DNA of 64,000 nucleotides from JAKVCB01 sp963578605 (GCA_963578605.1 CAUZEA010000008.1:30066-94065); one strand, 5' to 3'. Shown: positions 1-9,376, counted from the first letter of the stretch. Notes: generated from the letters alone by a model not told the origin. Translations and numbers: made by a program.

Positions 1-1
1 G

Positions 2-367
2 CCGCAATCTGAATCGCCTTCACCAAAAGCGACCGATTCGCGCGCCACAGAAGCAGCCTATGATTCAGCCTATGATTCAGCCTATGATTCAGCCGATGAT
101 TCAGCCGATGATTCAGCCGATGATTCAGTCGATGATTCGGGGGATGATTCGGGGGATGATCACGCGGATGTTTCTCCAGGAGAGGCGGGTTCAAAGCCAC
201 GTTCGAGCAAAGCCAAACCACCCAGCCATCGCAATATTCCTGCTTGGGAAGATGCGATGGCATTTATTGTGGATGGCAATCTACAGGCTCGAACCGAACG
301 TGGGCAAACTTCTCCGCGCGCGGGTGGCCGCGGGCGGCCTCGAGGGCGACGCAAGAAGAAAAGCTGA
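2..367 (+). CDS. C-terminal part of an acidic-repeat protein, 5' end outside window
   Basis: An open frame runs from the first bases to TGA at 365-367. It encodes a Ser/Ala-rich stretch, a four-residue repeat drifting from YDSA to DDSA to DDSG (about 8.5 copies), a segment NIPAWEDAMAFIVDGNLQAR, and a very basic Gly/Arg tail ending GRPRGRRKKKS. The combination of acidic repeat, short conserved-looking helix and RG/K tail suggests a nucleic-acid-associated or otherwise charged protein, but I do not recognise the family and the catalytic part, if any, lies upstream. Synonymous drift inside the repeat supports this frame over the overlapping MIQP-repeat frame starting at 60. Confidence 0.7.
   Translation, partial: PQSESPSPKATDSRATEAAYDSAYDSAYDSADDSADDSADDSVDDSGDDSGDDHADVSPGEAGSKPRSSKAKPPSHRNIPAWEDAMAFIVDGNLQARTERGQTSPRAGGRGRPRGRRKKKS
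59..160 (+). repeat. 12-bp tandem coding repeat (about 8.5 copies)
   Basis: Units of 12 bp (first form TATGATTCAGCC, later GATGATTCAGCC and GATGATTCGGGG) follow one another without spacers. Each encodes four residues in the frame of the partial gene. Because the unit is a multiple of three, copy number can change without a frameshift. Confidence 0.9.
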
Positions 368-1181
368 TTCTGCCAGCGGCGTTGTTTTGCAGCAGGTCGT
401 TTTCGGCCCTTCCCCAAAAAAAAAATTGGGGGCCCGGTTGCGAAAATACCAAATAAGTTGACTGGTTGTTGAGGTGTCGGGGAGAAGAACTCCTTCGTGG
501 GATAGGTCTTTTCCAATCGAATCTGGCCGTCCAGCCGTGACTGGCCCCCTTTCGTCCGGAATTGTTATACAAAACGGAATGTTGCCACAACCGGAATTTG
601 TGCTGATACTGAAAAGAGAACTATTTGAGGTGCGACCTGTGCGGTCATGAACGATTCGCCGGGTCGCGGCCAGGTACAGGATCTGGCCGACACGCCACCA
701 CCTTCACACCGCTCTTTTCCAACCTTCGCTTTGGTGTTTGCAACCAGGCGCTCCGAGAGACTCTTTCACGTCTCGCCCGTCGTGTGCATCAACCCCGGCT
801 TTTGCAGCTGGGTGTTTCCGTTCTGCCAGCACAAGTGCTGTGCAACGTGGAATGTTTCATCCGGCACCAGTCGACGTGGTGTTTTGGTGTGTCCGATGTC
901 TTGGTGTGCCCTTCGACCCTTCGGTCGTCGCATTGATGGTTGGTAAGGTGGATCAAGAGCGGTTCAGGCACGCGTAAGCGGATTGGGACTGAAGTGGCTG
1001 GTGAGGGTTTTTAACCAAACCACGAGGTGGCGCAAATTGCCTGCCAGCAGGGACCGAGGAGTAGCAAGGTTTTGCAGCGACAAGAGCTTAGTTGGGTTCG
1101 CAAGACATAAGCCTTATTCACGGTTGTCCTCGGGAGAGATGGGCACGGCATGATTTGCGTTGTTTAAAGGAGGAACTGACG
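368..1181. other. 814-bp non-coding stretch before prkA
   Basis: No convincing gene. Short open frames here have no family resemblance. There is a run of ten A near 417-426 flanked by CCCC and GGGG, and a small palindrome CAGCACAAGTGCTG near 828-841. The last part is probably the promoter and leader of the prkA operon, but I cannot point to a confident -10/-35 pair. Confidence 0.5.
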
Positions 1182-3239
1182 ATGAGCGATGGCCGCAAGA
1201 TCATTGAGTTGATTTCCGAGCGACAGGATCGCGAGCAATTTCGCCGCAAGACCTGGGTGGGATCGTTTGAAGATTATCTCGAGATTGTCCGGGAGAAGCC
1301 TGAGGTCACGCGGTCTGCGTACCAGCGACTCTACGACATGATTCTCTCATACGGGATGGAGGTGAATGATAACGGTCGCGAGAAGGAGTATCACTACAGA
1401 TTCTTTGACGATCCGGAGAATAACGGTCGGGACGCGGTGTTTGGGCTCAGAATTGCACTGCATCAACTGGTGAACGCGCTCAAGAGTGCAGCCAAGGGTT
1501 ACGGCATTGAACGTCGTGTCTTGCTTCTGCATGGCCCGGTCGGCAGTAGCAAGAGCACTATTGCCCGCTTGCTCAAGAAGGGACTGGAACGCTATTCCGT
1601 CAAGGACGAGGGTGCGCTCTACACGTTTGGATGGATCGATCAAGAAGAGCCGGCAAACCCGGAGAAAATTCAGTGGTGCCCCATGAATGAGGAGCCGCTG
1701 CACTTCATTCCGGGGCGGTTTCGGCCTGACATTGAAGCACGCCTCAACGACGGGCGGGGGGAAAATGACTACCAGGTGCGCATCAACGGTGAACTCGATC
1801 CTTTCTGTCGGTTCCTCTATCACCAGCGGCTCAAGAAATACGATGGTGACTGGACACGAGTTATCCAGGATGTGCGGGTGAGGCGGGTCATTCTCAGCGA
1901 GAAGGATCGTGTTGGTATCGGTACTTTTCAACCGAAAGACGAGAAAAACCAGGATGCGACCGAACTGACTGGCGATATCAACTACCGGAAAATTGCTGAG
2001 TACGGTAGCGACAGCGATCCGCGGGCGTTTAATTTCGATGGCGAGTTCAATATTTCCAACCGTGGAATCATTGAATTTGTCGAGATGCTTAAGCTCGATG
2101 TGGCATTTTTGTATGAGCTCTTGGGAGCGAGCCAGGAACATCGGATCAAGCCGAAAAAATTCGCCCAGACCGATATCGATGAAGTCATCATCGGTCACAC
2201 CAATGAGCCGGAGTATCGCAAGCTGCAGAGTAACGAGTTCATGGAGGCGCTCCGTGATCGCACCGTCAAGATCGATATCCCCTACGTGACCACCTTGTCC
2301 TACGAACAGAAAATCTATGAGAAGGACTACAACAGGGATACGGTGAAGGGTAAGCACATGGCACCCCATACCATTGAGATGGCAGCGATGTGGGCAATTC
2401 TTACCCGGCTGGAAGAGCCAAAGCATGCTGGGCTGACGCGTTTGCAAAAGTTGAAATTGTACAACGGTAAGAGCTTGCCTGGTTTCACGGAAGAAAACAT
2501 CAAGGAACTGAGGGATCAAGCGGTGAACGAGGGGATGGTTGGCATTTCGCCGCGTTACGTTCAGGACAAGGTATCGAACGCGTTGGTATCGCACCCCGAG
2601 GCCCAGAGTGTCAATCCCTTCATGGTTTTGAATGAACTGGAATCGGGCCTCAAACACCACAGCCTCATTAACGACGAGGAGATCAAGCAGGAGTATCGCG
2701 ATTTACTTGGACTGGTGAAGGAGGAGTACGAGAACATCGTCAAAAACGAAGTGCAGCGCGCGATTGCCGCGGATGAGGATGCATTGAAGCGTCTTTGTGG
2801 CAATTACATTGACAACGTTAAGGCGTACACCCAGAAGGAAAAGGTCAAGAATCCATTTACGGGTCAGTATGAGGAGCCCGATGAGCGACTCATGCGATCG
2901 ATCGAAGAGAAGATCGATATTCCCGAAAGTCGCAAAGACGACTTCCGCCGCGAAATCATGAATTACATTGGAGCCCTCTCGATCGACGGAAAAAAGTTTG
3001 ATTACAAGACAAATGAGCGATTGAACAATGCTCTCGAATTGAAATTGTTTGAAGATCAAAAAGACTCGATCAAGCTCACAAGTTTGGTGTCGAATGTGGT
3101 TGACGCCGAAACGCAGCAAAAGATCGATGTTGTTAAGGGTCGTCTGATTCGAGATTACGGTTATGACGAGGAAAGCGCGACGGATGTGTTGAACTACGTA
3201 GCGAGCATTTTTGCCCGCGGCGATGTCAAGGAGAGTTGA
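1182..3239 (+). CDS. prkA: PrkA family serine protein kinase
   Basis: Cytosolic AAA+-like kinase of the PrkA/YeaG family (685 aa; relatives about 630-645). A Walker A loop GPVGSSKS lies at residues 118-125, inside the N-terminal AAA-like domain; the PrkA C-terminal domain follows from about residue 420. The ATG at 1182 is chosen because AAAGGAGG (1166-1173) stands 8 nt upstream and MSDGRKIIELI matches the family start; an in-frame upstream start at 1092 lacks this. It heads a same-strand run with YeaH and SpoVR proteins, the classical partner set tied to stationary-phase, nitrogen-starvation and sporulation stress in other bacteria. Role here is by homology. Confidence 0.95.
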   Translation: MSDGRKIIELISERQDREQFRRKTWVGSFEDYLEIVREKPEVTRSAYQRLYDMILSYGMEVNDNGREKEYHYRFFDDPENNGRDAVFGLRIALHQLVNALKSAAKGYGIERRVLLLHGPVGSSKSTIARLLKKGLERYSVKDEGALYTFGWIDQEEPANPEKIQWCPMNEEPLHFIPGRFRPDIEARLNDGRGENDYQVRINGELDPFCRFLYHQRLKKYDGDWTRVIQDVRVRRVILSEKDRVGIGTFQPKDEKNQDATELTGDINYRKIAEYGSDSDPRAFNFDGEFNISNRGIIEFVEMLKLDVAFLYELLGASQEHRIKPKKFAQTDIDEVIIGHTNEPEYRKLQSNEFMEALRDRTVKIDIPYVTTLSYEQKIYEKDYNRDTVKGKHMAPHTIEMAAMWAILTRLEEPKHAGLTRLQKLKLYNGKSLPGFTEENIKELRDQAVNEGMVGISPRYVQDKVSNALVSHPEAQSVNPFMVLNELESGLKHHSLINDEEIKQEYRDLLGLVKEEYENIVKNEVQRAIAADEDALKRLCGNYIDNVKAYTQKEKVKNPFTGQYEEPDERLMRSIEEKIDIPESRKDDFRREIMNYIGALSIDGKKFDYKTNERLNNALELKLFEDQKDSIKLTSLVSNVVDAETQQKIDVVKGRLIRDYGYDEESATDVLNYVASIFARGDVKES

Positions 3240-3330
3240 GCGTGACCAAAGTTGGGGGTTGCCGAAGAAGAATGCCCAGCGGGCCGGTGCTCCTGCGGTA
3301 CCAACGTTTCTGGACAAAAGAGGTGTTCCG

Positions 3331-4443
3331 ATGGTCATGAAGATTGAGCGAGACCAACGTCGTTTCAGGCAGATTGTGCGTGGGCGGATCCGCAAGCACC
3401 TGCGGAAGTATATAACCCACGGGGAAATGATCGGTCGGAAGGGGAGCGACCTGATCAGTATTCCACTACCCAAGTTGGAGGTGCCGAGATTTCGCTTCGG
3501 TGACAATGGCGCTGGCGGTGTGGGTCAGGGCGATGGCGAAGACGGTCAGCCAGTCGGCAGGGGAGGAGATCCGCAGAGTGGCGCTGGGCAGGCTGGGAGC
3601 GATCCGGGTGATGGCCACCTGATGGAAGTCGATGTTTCGCTTGACGAGTTGGCGGAAATTATGGGGGAGGAACTGGAACTACCGCGGATCGAACCAAAGG
3701 GACAGTCCACCATCGTTCAAGAGAAGGCCAAGTACAACAGCATCCGGCAAACGGGGCCGGAGTCGCTAAGGCATTTCAAGCGGACTTATCTCAAGGCACT
3801 TCAACGGCAGATTGCGACTGGGGTGTATCGGCCCGAAGACCCGCTCATCATTCCTTACAAAGAGGACAAGCGGTATCGCAGTTGGACAACGATCCAGCAC
3901 CCCGAGGTTAACGCAGCCGTCATTTACTTGATGGATGTTTCCGGGTCGATGACCGATGAACAAAAAGAAATTGTCCGAACCACGGCGTTCTGGATCGATG
4001 CCTGGCTGGGTCGCCAGTATGACGGTATCGAAAAGCGTTACATCATTCACGATGCTGTTGGCAAAGAAGTGGACGAGCATACCTTTTATCACACTCGTGA
4101 AAGCGGGGGGACGCGAATCAGCTCAGCCTACAAAGCGTGTGAGGCGTTGATTCGTGAACAGTTTCCACCCACAGATTGGAACCTGTACTGTTTCCAGTTC
4201 TCAGACGGTGACAACTGGGGTGAAGATAATGAGGAAGCATTTTCTGTTTTAGGAGAGCACCTCCTGCCAGTTGTCAATCTCTTCTGCTACGGGCAAGTCG
4301 AAAGCCCCTACGGAAGCGGTGAGTTTCTGGGGTACCTCAATGGTCGGTTTGGTGAAAAGTATGAGTCGCTCGTCTTGTCGGAAATAGAAGACCGCGATGC
4401 GATTTATGCGTCCATCAAAACGTTCCTGGGGAAGGGCAAGTAG
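3331..4443 (+). CDS. yeaH: YeaH/YhbH family protein (DUF444, vWA-like)
   Basis: 370 aa. The N-terminus (MVMKIERDQRRFRQIVRGRI) and the basic first 35 residues are typical of the family. A Gly/Asp-rich low-complexity linker spans about residues 56-95, and a von Willebrand A-like domain starts near residue 195 with the MIDAS motif DVSGS at 202-206. These proteins act with PrkA and SpoVR; the biochemical task is unresolved. The start at 3331 fits the family; the frame is open further upstream into prkA, so a longer form cannot be excluded. It lies 91 bp after prkA. Confidence 0.9.
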   Translation: MVMKIERDQRRFRQIVRGRIRKHLRKYITHGEMIGRKGSDLISIPLPKLEVPRFRFGDNGAGGVGQGDGEDGQPVGRGGDPQSGAGQAGSDPGDGHLMEVDVSLDELAEIMGEELELPRIEPKGQSTIVQEKAKYNSIRQTGPESLRHFKRTYLKALQRQIATGVYRPEDPLIIPYKEDKRYRSWTTIQHPEVNAAVIYLMDVSGSMTDEQKEIVRTTAFWIDAWLGRQYDGIEKRYIIHDAVGKEVDEHTFYHTRESGGTRISSAYKACEALIREQFPPTDWNLYCFQFSDGDNWGEDNEEAFSVLGEHLLPVVNLFCYGQVESPYGSGEFLGYLNGRFGEKYESLVLSEIEDRDAIYASIKTFLGKGK

Positions 4444-4540
4444 GGCAGTCCATGCACCAAGTGGGTAAGGTCGATCGAGGCACGAATTGTCACCACAACA
4501 TCAGGACACTGCAGCAAGAGAAAGCTGGGGGAATACCACA

Positions 4541-4759
4541 ATGTTTGATCAAACGAGCAAGTTGAAAAAATATCGCGTTCGGGTGGGACATTACGAGGTA
4601 TGCGTCCAGGCTCGCGACGTGCAGGAGGCCTTGACTGTCGGGCGCCGCAAGCTGGGCCAGGAGTTGCCCCGCCTGTACGACATTATTCGGGCGTTAAAGC
4701 CTGCCCATTTCCGGGTTGATTACGTTGTTGCGTCGAATTTGCACCTGCCGGCCCAGTAA
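4541..4759 (+). CDS. Small protein between YeaH and SpoVR, unknown function
   Basis: 72 aa (MFDQTSKLKKYRVRVGHYEV...). I do not recognise a named family. The pattern of alternating beta-like strand (YRVRVGHYEVCVQA), an Ala/Arg helix (DVQEALTVGRRKL) and ELPRLYDIIRAL suggests a small alpha/beta fold. ATG 4541 follows GGGG with suitable spacing; the frame is open upstream to 4487 but that part looks non-coding. Position between yeaH and spoVR, with 44 bp to the next gene, argues for co-transcription and a role with that system (inference). Confidence 0.7.
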   Translation: MFDQTSKLKKYRVRVGHYEVCVQARDVQEALTVGRRKLGQELPRLYDIIRALKPAHFRVDYVVASNLHLPAQ

Positions 4760-4803
4760 GACATCGCCTTCACACCCCGTTCCCCAAAAGTAGGTTGAGA
4801 TTT

Positions 4804-6351
4804 ATGCGTGGTGCAGAACTTCATCAATTGCCGCAGAACCTTGCCGACATGCAAGTTGAGATTGAAGAGTACGCACGTGGCCATGGGCTCGACTTTTTCC
4901 CCACGATGTTCGAAATGGTCGACGCGGATCGGCTCAACGCGATCGCATCCAAAGGAGGATTTCCAGTCCGGTATCCTCACTGGCGTTTTGGGATGGAGTA
5001 CGAACAACTCACCAAGGGGTATCACTACGGCTTGCAGAAAATTTACGAAATGGTGATCAACAACGATCCCTGCTATGCCTATCTGATGAAGAGCAACGGG
5101 CTGACAGATCAAAAGCTGGTCATGGCCCACGTTTATGGCCATTGCGACTTCTTTAAGTGTAACTATTGGTTCGGCCAAACGAATCGAAAAATGATGGATG
5201 AGATGGCTAATCATGGGAACCGGATTCGCCGCTTTATGGATGAAGTTGGTGTCGACGAAGTCGAGGAGTTTATCGATGCGTGCTTGAGTATTGACGACCT
5301 TATTGACATTCACTCGCCTTTCATAAAACGCCGTGAAGAGCAAAGCCGGTATAACTTTTCCGGGCAACTTATTCGAGCTGATAATAAGTCATCCGGACCA
5401 GGGCGATTCCAGGCAAAGCCCTATATGGATCGTTTTGTGAATCCGCCGGAAGCACTTGCCGCGGAACAAGAGCTACGTGAACAGCAGGAAAAGGAATCGT
5501 CTTCTTTTCCAAAACAACCAGAATGCGATGTGATGTTGTTCTTGTTGGAACATGCCCCCTTGACTGGGTGGCAATCCGATGTACTCGCCATTCTCCGCAA
5601 AGAGGCTTACTATTTTGCTCCCCAGGGACAAACGAAGATCATGAACGAAGGATGGGCCAGCTACTGGCACTCAACGATCATGACGCGTCAAGGGATTACC
5701 TCTGCGGAGATTATCAATTACGCAGACCATCATAGCGGTACCATGGCCAGTTCGCCGACGCAACTCAACCCCTACAAAATGGGAATTGAATTATTTCGCC
5801 ACATCGAGGATCGTTGGAATCGCGGGGCGTTTGGGAAAGAGTACGAAGATTGCGACGACCATCATACCCGCCGTGACTGGAATACCGACGCCGGCTTGGG
5901 GCGAGAGAAGATCTTTGACGTACGCAAGATTCACAATGACCTGACCTTTATCGACGAATTCCTCACACTCGACTTTGTGCGGGAGCACAAACTGTTCAAA
6001 TTCGGGTACAACCCCAGCACCGACTATTATGAAATTGAAAGTCGTGCCTTCCCCAAGGTGAAGCAGCAACTGCTGGTGAATCTCACCAATATGGGGCGCC
6101 CCCGAATTTCTGTGGTCGACGGTAATCATGGGAATCGAGGTGAACTCTTCTTGAAGCACCAATTTGACGGTGTTGAGTTGCAAATGGACTACGCAAAGGA
6201 CACTTTGCAGAATTTGCAGCGACTGTGGAGTCGTCCCGTACACTTGGAAACTGTGCTTGAGAATGATCTGACCGTGATTTCGTTTGACGGCTCGGATCAC
6301 GCTGTTGAGAAGGGGGACCCAATCGAACCGGAAAAGGCACCCGAAACATGA
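4804..6351 (+). CDS. spoVR: SpoVR family protein
   Basis: 515 aa, the usual length of the SpoVR/YcgB family. Recognisable family stretches are the N-terminal FFPTMFEMVDADRLNAIAS, PHWRFGMEYEQL, the Asp/His-rich FFKCNYWF and MNEGWASYWHSTIM segments, and LNPYKMGIELFRHIEDRW. Named for an effect on Bacillus spore cortex, but widespread in non-sporulating bacteria next to PrkA and YeaH. ATG 4804 chosen over TTG 4795. Its stop overlaps the next start by four bases (ATGA), implying translational coupling. Confidence 0.95.
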   Translation: MRGAELHQLPQNLADMQVEIEEYARGHGLDFFPTMFEMVDADRLNAIASKGGFPVRYPHWRFGMEYEQLTKGYHYGLQKIYEMVINNDPCYAYLMKSNGLTDQKLVMAHVYGHCDFFKCNYWFGQTNRKMMDEMANHGNRIRRFMDEVGVDEVEEFIDACLSIDDLIDIHSPFIKRREEQSRYNFSGQLIRADNKSSGPGRFQAKPYMDRFVNPPEALAAEQELREQQEKESSSFPKQPECDVMLFLLEHAPLTGWQSDVLAILRKEAYYFAPQGQTKIMNEGWASYWHSTIMTRQGITSAEIINYADHHSGTMASSPTQLNPYKMGIELFRHIEDRWNRGAFGKEYEDCDDHHTRRDWNTDAGLGREKIFDVRKIHNDLTFIDEFLTLDFVREHKLFKFGYNPSTDYYEIESRAFPKVKQQLLVNLTNMGRPRISVVDGNHGNRGELFLKHQFDGVELQMDYAKDTLQNLQRLWSRPVHLETVLENDLTVISFDGSDHAVEKGDPIEPEKAPET

Positions 6352-6836
6352 ACATTGAAGCACAATTTGAAGAAAAATTTGCAAGTTTGGGATCTGGAGG
6401 GCCGATCACTGTCACGCTGGATGCGGAGCCCCGGCACCTCACTTGCCGACTGGCGGAGCGCAGTCCCCTGGCTGTTTCGTTTGACGAAGTTCGTTTGGCT
6501 TCTGACGAGTTGGCAACGGCGTCGGTGACCGAATTGCAACAACTGTGCGAAGCCATCAGCGCACGGTTGACCTATCTCCTCGAACCAATTGCTCCCATTG
6601 AATCCGACCAGCAGGAGTGTGTCGTTCAGATGCGGAGTAGCCCGCCTCAACAAGATGATGATGGCCGAAACTACTACGAATTGCTGGTTTGTCGTGGAGG
6701 TGAGCTTTACCTTGCCCGTTACCGCAAAGAGCCAGGCGACGCGCGGCTGCAGATTGCGGCCACAGTCACCGGCGAAGTGCTCGTGCGACTCATTGGTGAC
6801 TTGAACGCCGTACTCGATGAATTTGTCGCGGCGTAG
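6348..6836 (+). CDS. Protein coupled to SpoVR, unknown function
   Basis: 162 aa, acidic, no signal peptide or membrane segment. Not recognised. The N-terminal half reads like a beta-rich domain (ITVTLDAEPRHLTCRL), the middle is helical (VTELQQLCEAISARLTYLLEPI), and the C-terminal half is strand-rich (YYELLVCRGGELYLARYRK). The start overlaps the spoVR stop by ATGA at 6348-6351, so it is very probably the last cistron of the prkA-yeaH-spoVR operon and a candidate partner. Confidence 0.8.
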   Translation: MNIEAQFEEKFASLGSGGPITVTLDAEPRHLTCRLAERSPLAVSFDEVRLASDELATASVTELQQLCEAISARLTYLLEPIAPIESDQQECVVQMRSSPPQQDDDGRNYYELLVCRGGELYLARYRKEPGDARLQIAATVTGEVLVRLIGDLNAVLDEFVAA

Positions 6837-7091
6837 CGCGATTTCTCCGGGTTGTGCCCGGCTTTGCGGTCCGGGCTGGCCTGACGGGGCTAACTCTTGC
6901 TAACTTGCCTGGACGTTACAAGTGTCCCTCCCACGCGGTAGCTATCCGGTTGCGACGTGGTGTCGCGGTCGTCTGGCCCGGTTGCGTGGGTTTAACACCT
7001 TAGCTTCGCTGGGAGATTGTGTTAGACTTCGCACTTACCTTCCATTCATGGCAGCGCGTTGCCTGTTCCGGCAAACGCAGAGGACCCCCCG

Positions 7092-7955
7092 ATGAGCCGC
7101 CCAAGACCAGCCAGCAACGTCGAACCCTCCCTGGAACCCGTTTCGGGTGGATGGCATTGCAGCCATCTGTATTACTCATTTGACCACGGGAAGTTGTACC
7201 AGTTTTCTGAGTCGCAGTTGCAGAAGGCTTGCGACTCGATGATCGCTTGCCTGGATCCAGCTAGCGAAGAGGCTCCCTTGCGGATCCAGTCTTTTATCGT
7301 GAGCGGACATAAAGCCGATTTTGGAATCATGATGCTCGATCCCGATCCGCTCAAAATCGACCGGGTCCATCAGCGGCTCATGGCGGGCATTTTGGGTACT
7401 GCCTTGGTTCCAGGGTACTCGTTTGTTTCGCTGACTGAAATCAGTGAATACGTGCAAAGTCCAGAACAATATGGCGAGCGTCTGGTTGCCGAAGGGCTGG
7501 AAGCAGGGAGCGACCGCCTGGCAGCGCGTGTGAAGGCCTATGCCGACAGGCTCGAGGCGATGAACCGACAGCGGCTCACCCCGGAGTTTCCACCCTACCC
7601 GGCAATGTGTTTTTATCCGATGAACAAAAAAAGGGTAGGAAAAGAGAATTGGTTCGCGCTACCCAAGCAAGACCGCAGCGAGTTGATGATTGAGCATGCT
7701 CGCAGTGGTATCGCCTTTGCCGGTAAAGTGTCTCAGTTGATTACGGTTGGGATTGCCCTGGAGGATTGGGAATGGGGGGTGACGCTTTGGGCTGCCAATC
7801 CCGATTACCTCAAGGAAATTGTCTACCGCATGAGGTTTGATGAGGCGAGTGCTCGCTACGCGGAGTTTGGACCATTTTTAACAGGCTATGTTGCGACCGC
7901 TGACGAGATTCTCACGCATTGCCAACTCCGTGAGCGACTTGCAGCAGGCGGTTGA
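7092..7955 (+). CDS. hemQ: Chlorite-dismutase-family heme enzyme, HemQ/ChdC-like (coproheme decarboxylase)
   Basis: 287 aa. The C-terminal half carries the family signature: FYPMNKKR (Tyr175, likely the coproheme-decarboxylase tyrosine), a proximal-ligand candidate His202 in EHARSG, GKVSQLIT with Gln215 at the distal position (Gln in HemQ, Arg in chlorite dismutase), then DWEWGVTLWA and IVYRMRFDEASARYAEFG. Gln instead of Arg favours the heme-biosynthetic role, converting coproheme to heme b, over chlorite detoxification. ATG 7092 chosen for the compact N-terminus; TTG at 7059 is an alternative. Confidence 0.85.
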   Translation: MSRPRPASNVEPSLEPVSGGWHCSHLYYSFDHGKLYQFSESQLQKACDSMIACLDPASEEAPLRIQSFIVSGHKADFGIMMLDPDPLKIDRVHQRLMAGILGTALVPGYSFVSLTEISEYVQSPEQYGERLVAEGLEAGSDRLAARVKAYADRLEAMNRQRLTPEFPPYPAMCFYPMNKKRVGKENWFALPKQDRSELMIEHARSGIAFAGKVSQLITVGIALEDWEWGVTLWAANPDYLKEIVYRMRFDEASARYAEFGPFLTGYVATADEILTHCQLRERLAAGG

Positions 7956-7970
7956 TTTCCGCCAATGCGT

Positions 7971-9161
7971 TTATTGCCGCCAACGCATGTCGAGCCAAAC
8001 AAGGCGGTGGTCGCTGGCGGTCACTGCTTGGCCCCCCGGTTCTCCCGGGCGAGGCCAAAAAACACCGCCGTTCACTACGACGAGTTCCCGCGACGGTAGC
8101 AGGTAGTCAACGCGATAGTTGCGTGGTTTGTTTCTTCCAAAGCTTGCGGTGTGGTGGGCTGGATTGCCCCGTTGCGAAGAACTGTTTTGCAAGGGCTTTG
8201 GAGTCGAAGTTATGCTGCCCTCGCTGCTGGGAATCCAATTCGAGTCGACCCGCCGATGATTGAGCAACTGGTCGATCGCGCCGGGCAAACTGTCGCCATC
8301 CATGGGGTCGGCGTTGAGGTCGCCAGCGATGACGAACGGGAGCGATTCATTCAGTCCCCCTGGTTGACCGTTGTCGTCCACCAGGTAGTCGGATTTTTGC
8401 GGGTCGAGATAGTCGGCAATCATCCGCAATTCGTCGTGGTTTCGCCGCCCGTTGCGGTCTTCTGGTCCATCGAAAACGGGCGGTGTTGGGTGCGCGCACA
8501 AGAGGTGCAAGCTGCGGGTGGATCCGGAAGGGCCGTCAACCAAGATGGGGAGGTCCCAAAAGCTTTTCGAAGAGAGCCTGAGAATCTGGAGTTCTTCCGG
8601 AGAGTAATAGGACGATTCATCGCTGGGATTGACCGGCAACAAAGCCCCTGGCATGTCGGCCCAAAGAAATTGTTGGAACGTACGGGTCTGCCCGGCCGAA
8701 AACGGGAATTTGGAAAGTACAGCCATGCCGTACTGCCCTTCGTGGTGCCCAAAGCCCACCGCGTCGGCGGGACCGCCAAATTTCCCGTCGCGGTTCAAGT
8801 CGAAGCGAGTCGGTCGTCCCGTGTTGACAGTGCCCACGTAACGATGGGCAAATTCGATGGCTTTCTGGTCTGCCTGGGGTCTGCCCAGGTAAAGCTTCTC
8901 AAACAGGTCCAGCGCACGGCTCTGGTCGTCGTAGTCGAACTCATTAAGGAGCAGGATATCGGGTTGTATTCGCTGGATAACTTCGGCGATTTGCCTTGTC
9001 TGCCGATGGGTGCCACTGTGCAGGTCGTGACTCAGCTTACCTGCTTCGTTCCTGTGGAAGGCAACGTTGTAGGTGGCGATGCGAATGGTGGAAGGAGACT
9101 CGGCAGCCGTAATTACTGGAACACCTGAAAGCAGGATTTGAAGAACAAGCAGTCGTGTCAT
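7971..9161 (-). CDS. Exported endonuclease/exonuclease/phosphatase family protein
   Basis: 396 aa with an N-terminal export signal (MTRLLVLQILLSGVPVITAA). EEP-fold motifs follow in order: IATYNVAF near 28-35, LLLNEFDYD (metal-binding Glu), VIAGDLNADP (GDLN/D) and the C-terminal TASDHRLVWLDM (catalytic Asp-His). This superfamily includes DNase I, exonuclease III and phosphodiesterases; the precise substrate cannot be read off. It is convergent with hemQ and divergent from upp. Being exported and beside nucleoside salvage genes, it is a plausible extracellular nuclease or phosphoesterase (inference). Confidence 0.85.
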   Translation of the reverse strand: MTRLLVLQILLSGVPVITAAESPSTIRIATYNVAFHRNEAGKLSHDLHSGTHRQTRQIAEVIQRIQPDILLLNEFDYDDQSRALDLFEKLYLGRPQADQKAIEFAHRYVGTVNTGRPTRFDLNRDGKFGGPADAVGFGHHEGQYGMAVLSKFPFSAGQTRTFQQFLWADMPGALLPVNPSDESSYYSPEELQILRLSSKSFWDLPILVDGPSGSTRSLHLLCAHPTPPVFDGPEDRNGRRNHDELRMIADYLDPQKSDYLVDDNGQPGGLNESLPFVIAGDLNADPMDGDSLPGAIDQLLNHRRVDSNWIPSSEGSITSTPKPLQNSSSQRGNPAHHTASFGRNKPRNYRVDYLLPSRELVVVNGGVFWPRPGEPGGQAVTASDHRLVWLDMRWRQ

Positions 9162-9244
9162 GGTCGTAGGCCCGAAGGGAGGGTGGAACGTCCGACCGGT
9201 TCATTCTACGTGATCTGACCATTTTACAAGCGAGGAACGGCTTT

Positions 9245-9275
9245 TGGCGAGGACTCCGTCTGGGGAACCTCGCCA
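9245..9275. promoter_or_regulatory. Inverted repeat in the divergent region before upp
   Basis: TGGCGAGG (9245-9252) and CCTCGCCA (9268-9275) form a perfect 8-bp inverted repeat with a 15-nt loop, in the 215-bp gap between the divergent EEP gene and upp. It could be an operator or an RNA hairpin in either leader. Function is not shown. Confidence 0.35.
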
Positions 9276-9376
9276 CGAAAGAGCGAATCTTTTCATGGCC
9301 CGGCCAGTTTATTAGAATGAGACCAAGGTCGGCAAACCGGACGGCCCTGGTATCAAGTGGCTCAAGCGAGAAAAAC

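Noticed and set aside
417..432. Possible terminator (CCCC, ten A, TTGGGG) after the first gene
   Set aside because: The stem would be only about six pairs with a poly-A loop and there is no T tract on the plus strand.
60..461. Plus-strand frame with MIQP repeats
   Set aside because: It is the shifted reading of the 12-bp repeat. The frame ending at 367 is better: it is open from the window edge and gives a coherent acidic repeat and basic tail, while this one loses any pattern after the repeat.
1347..2660. Long minus-strand open frame (437 codons) opposite prkA
   Set aside because: Antisense shadow of a conserved gene, no recognisable domain.
8151..9128. Plus-strand open frame (325 codons) opposite the EEP-fold gene
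   Set aside because: The minus strand carries a signal peptide and all EEP motifs in order; the plus frame has none.
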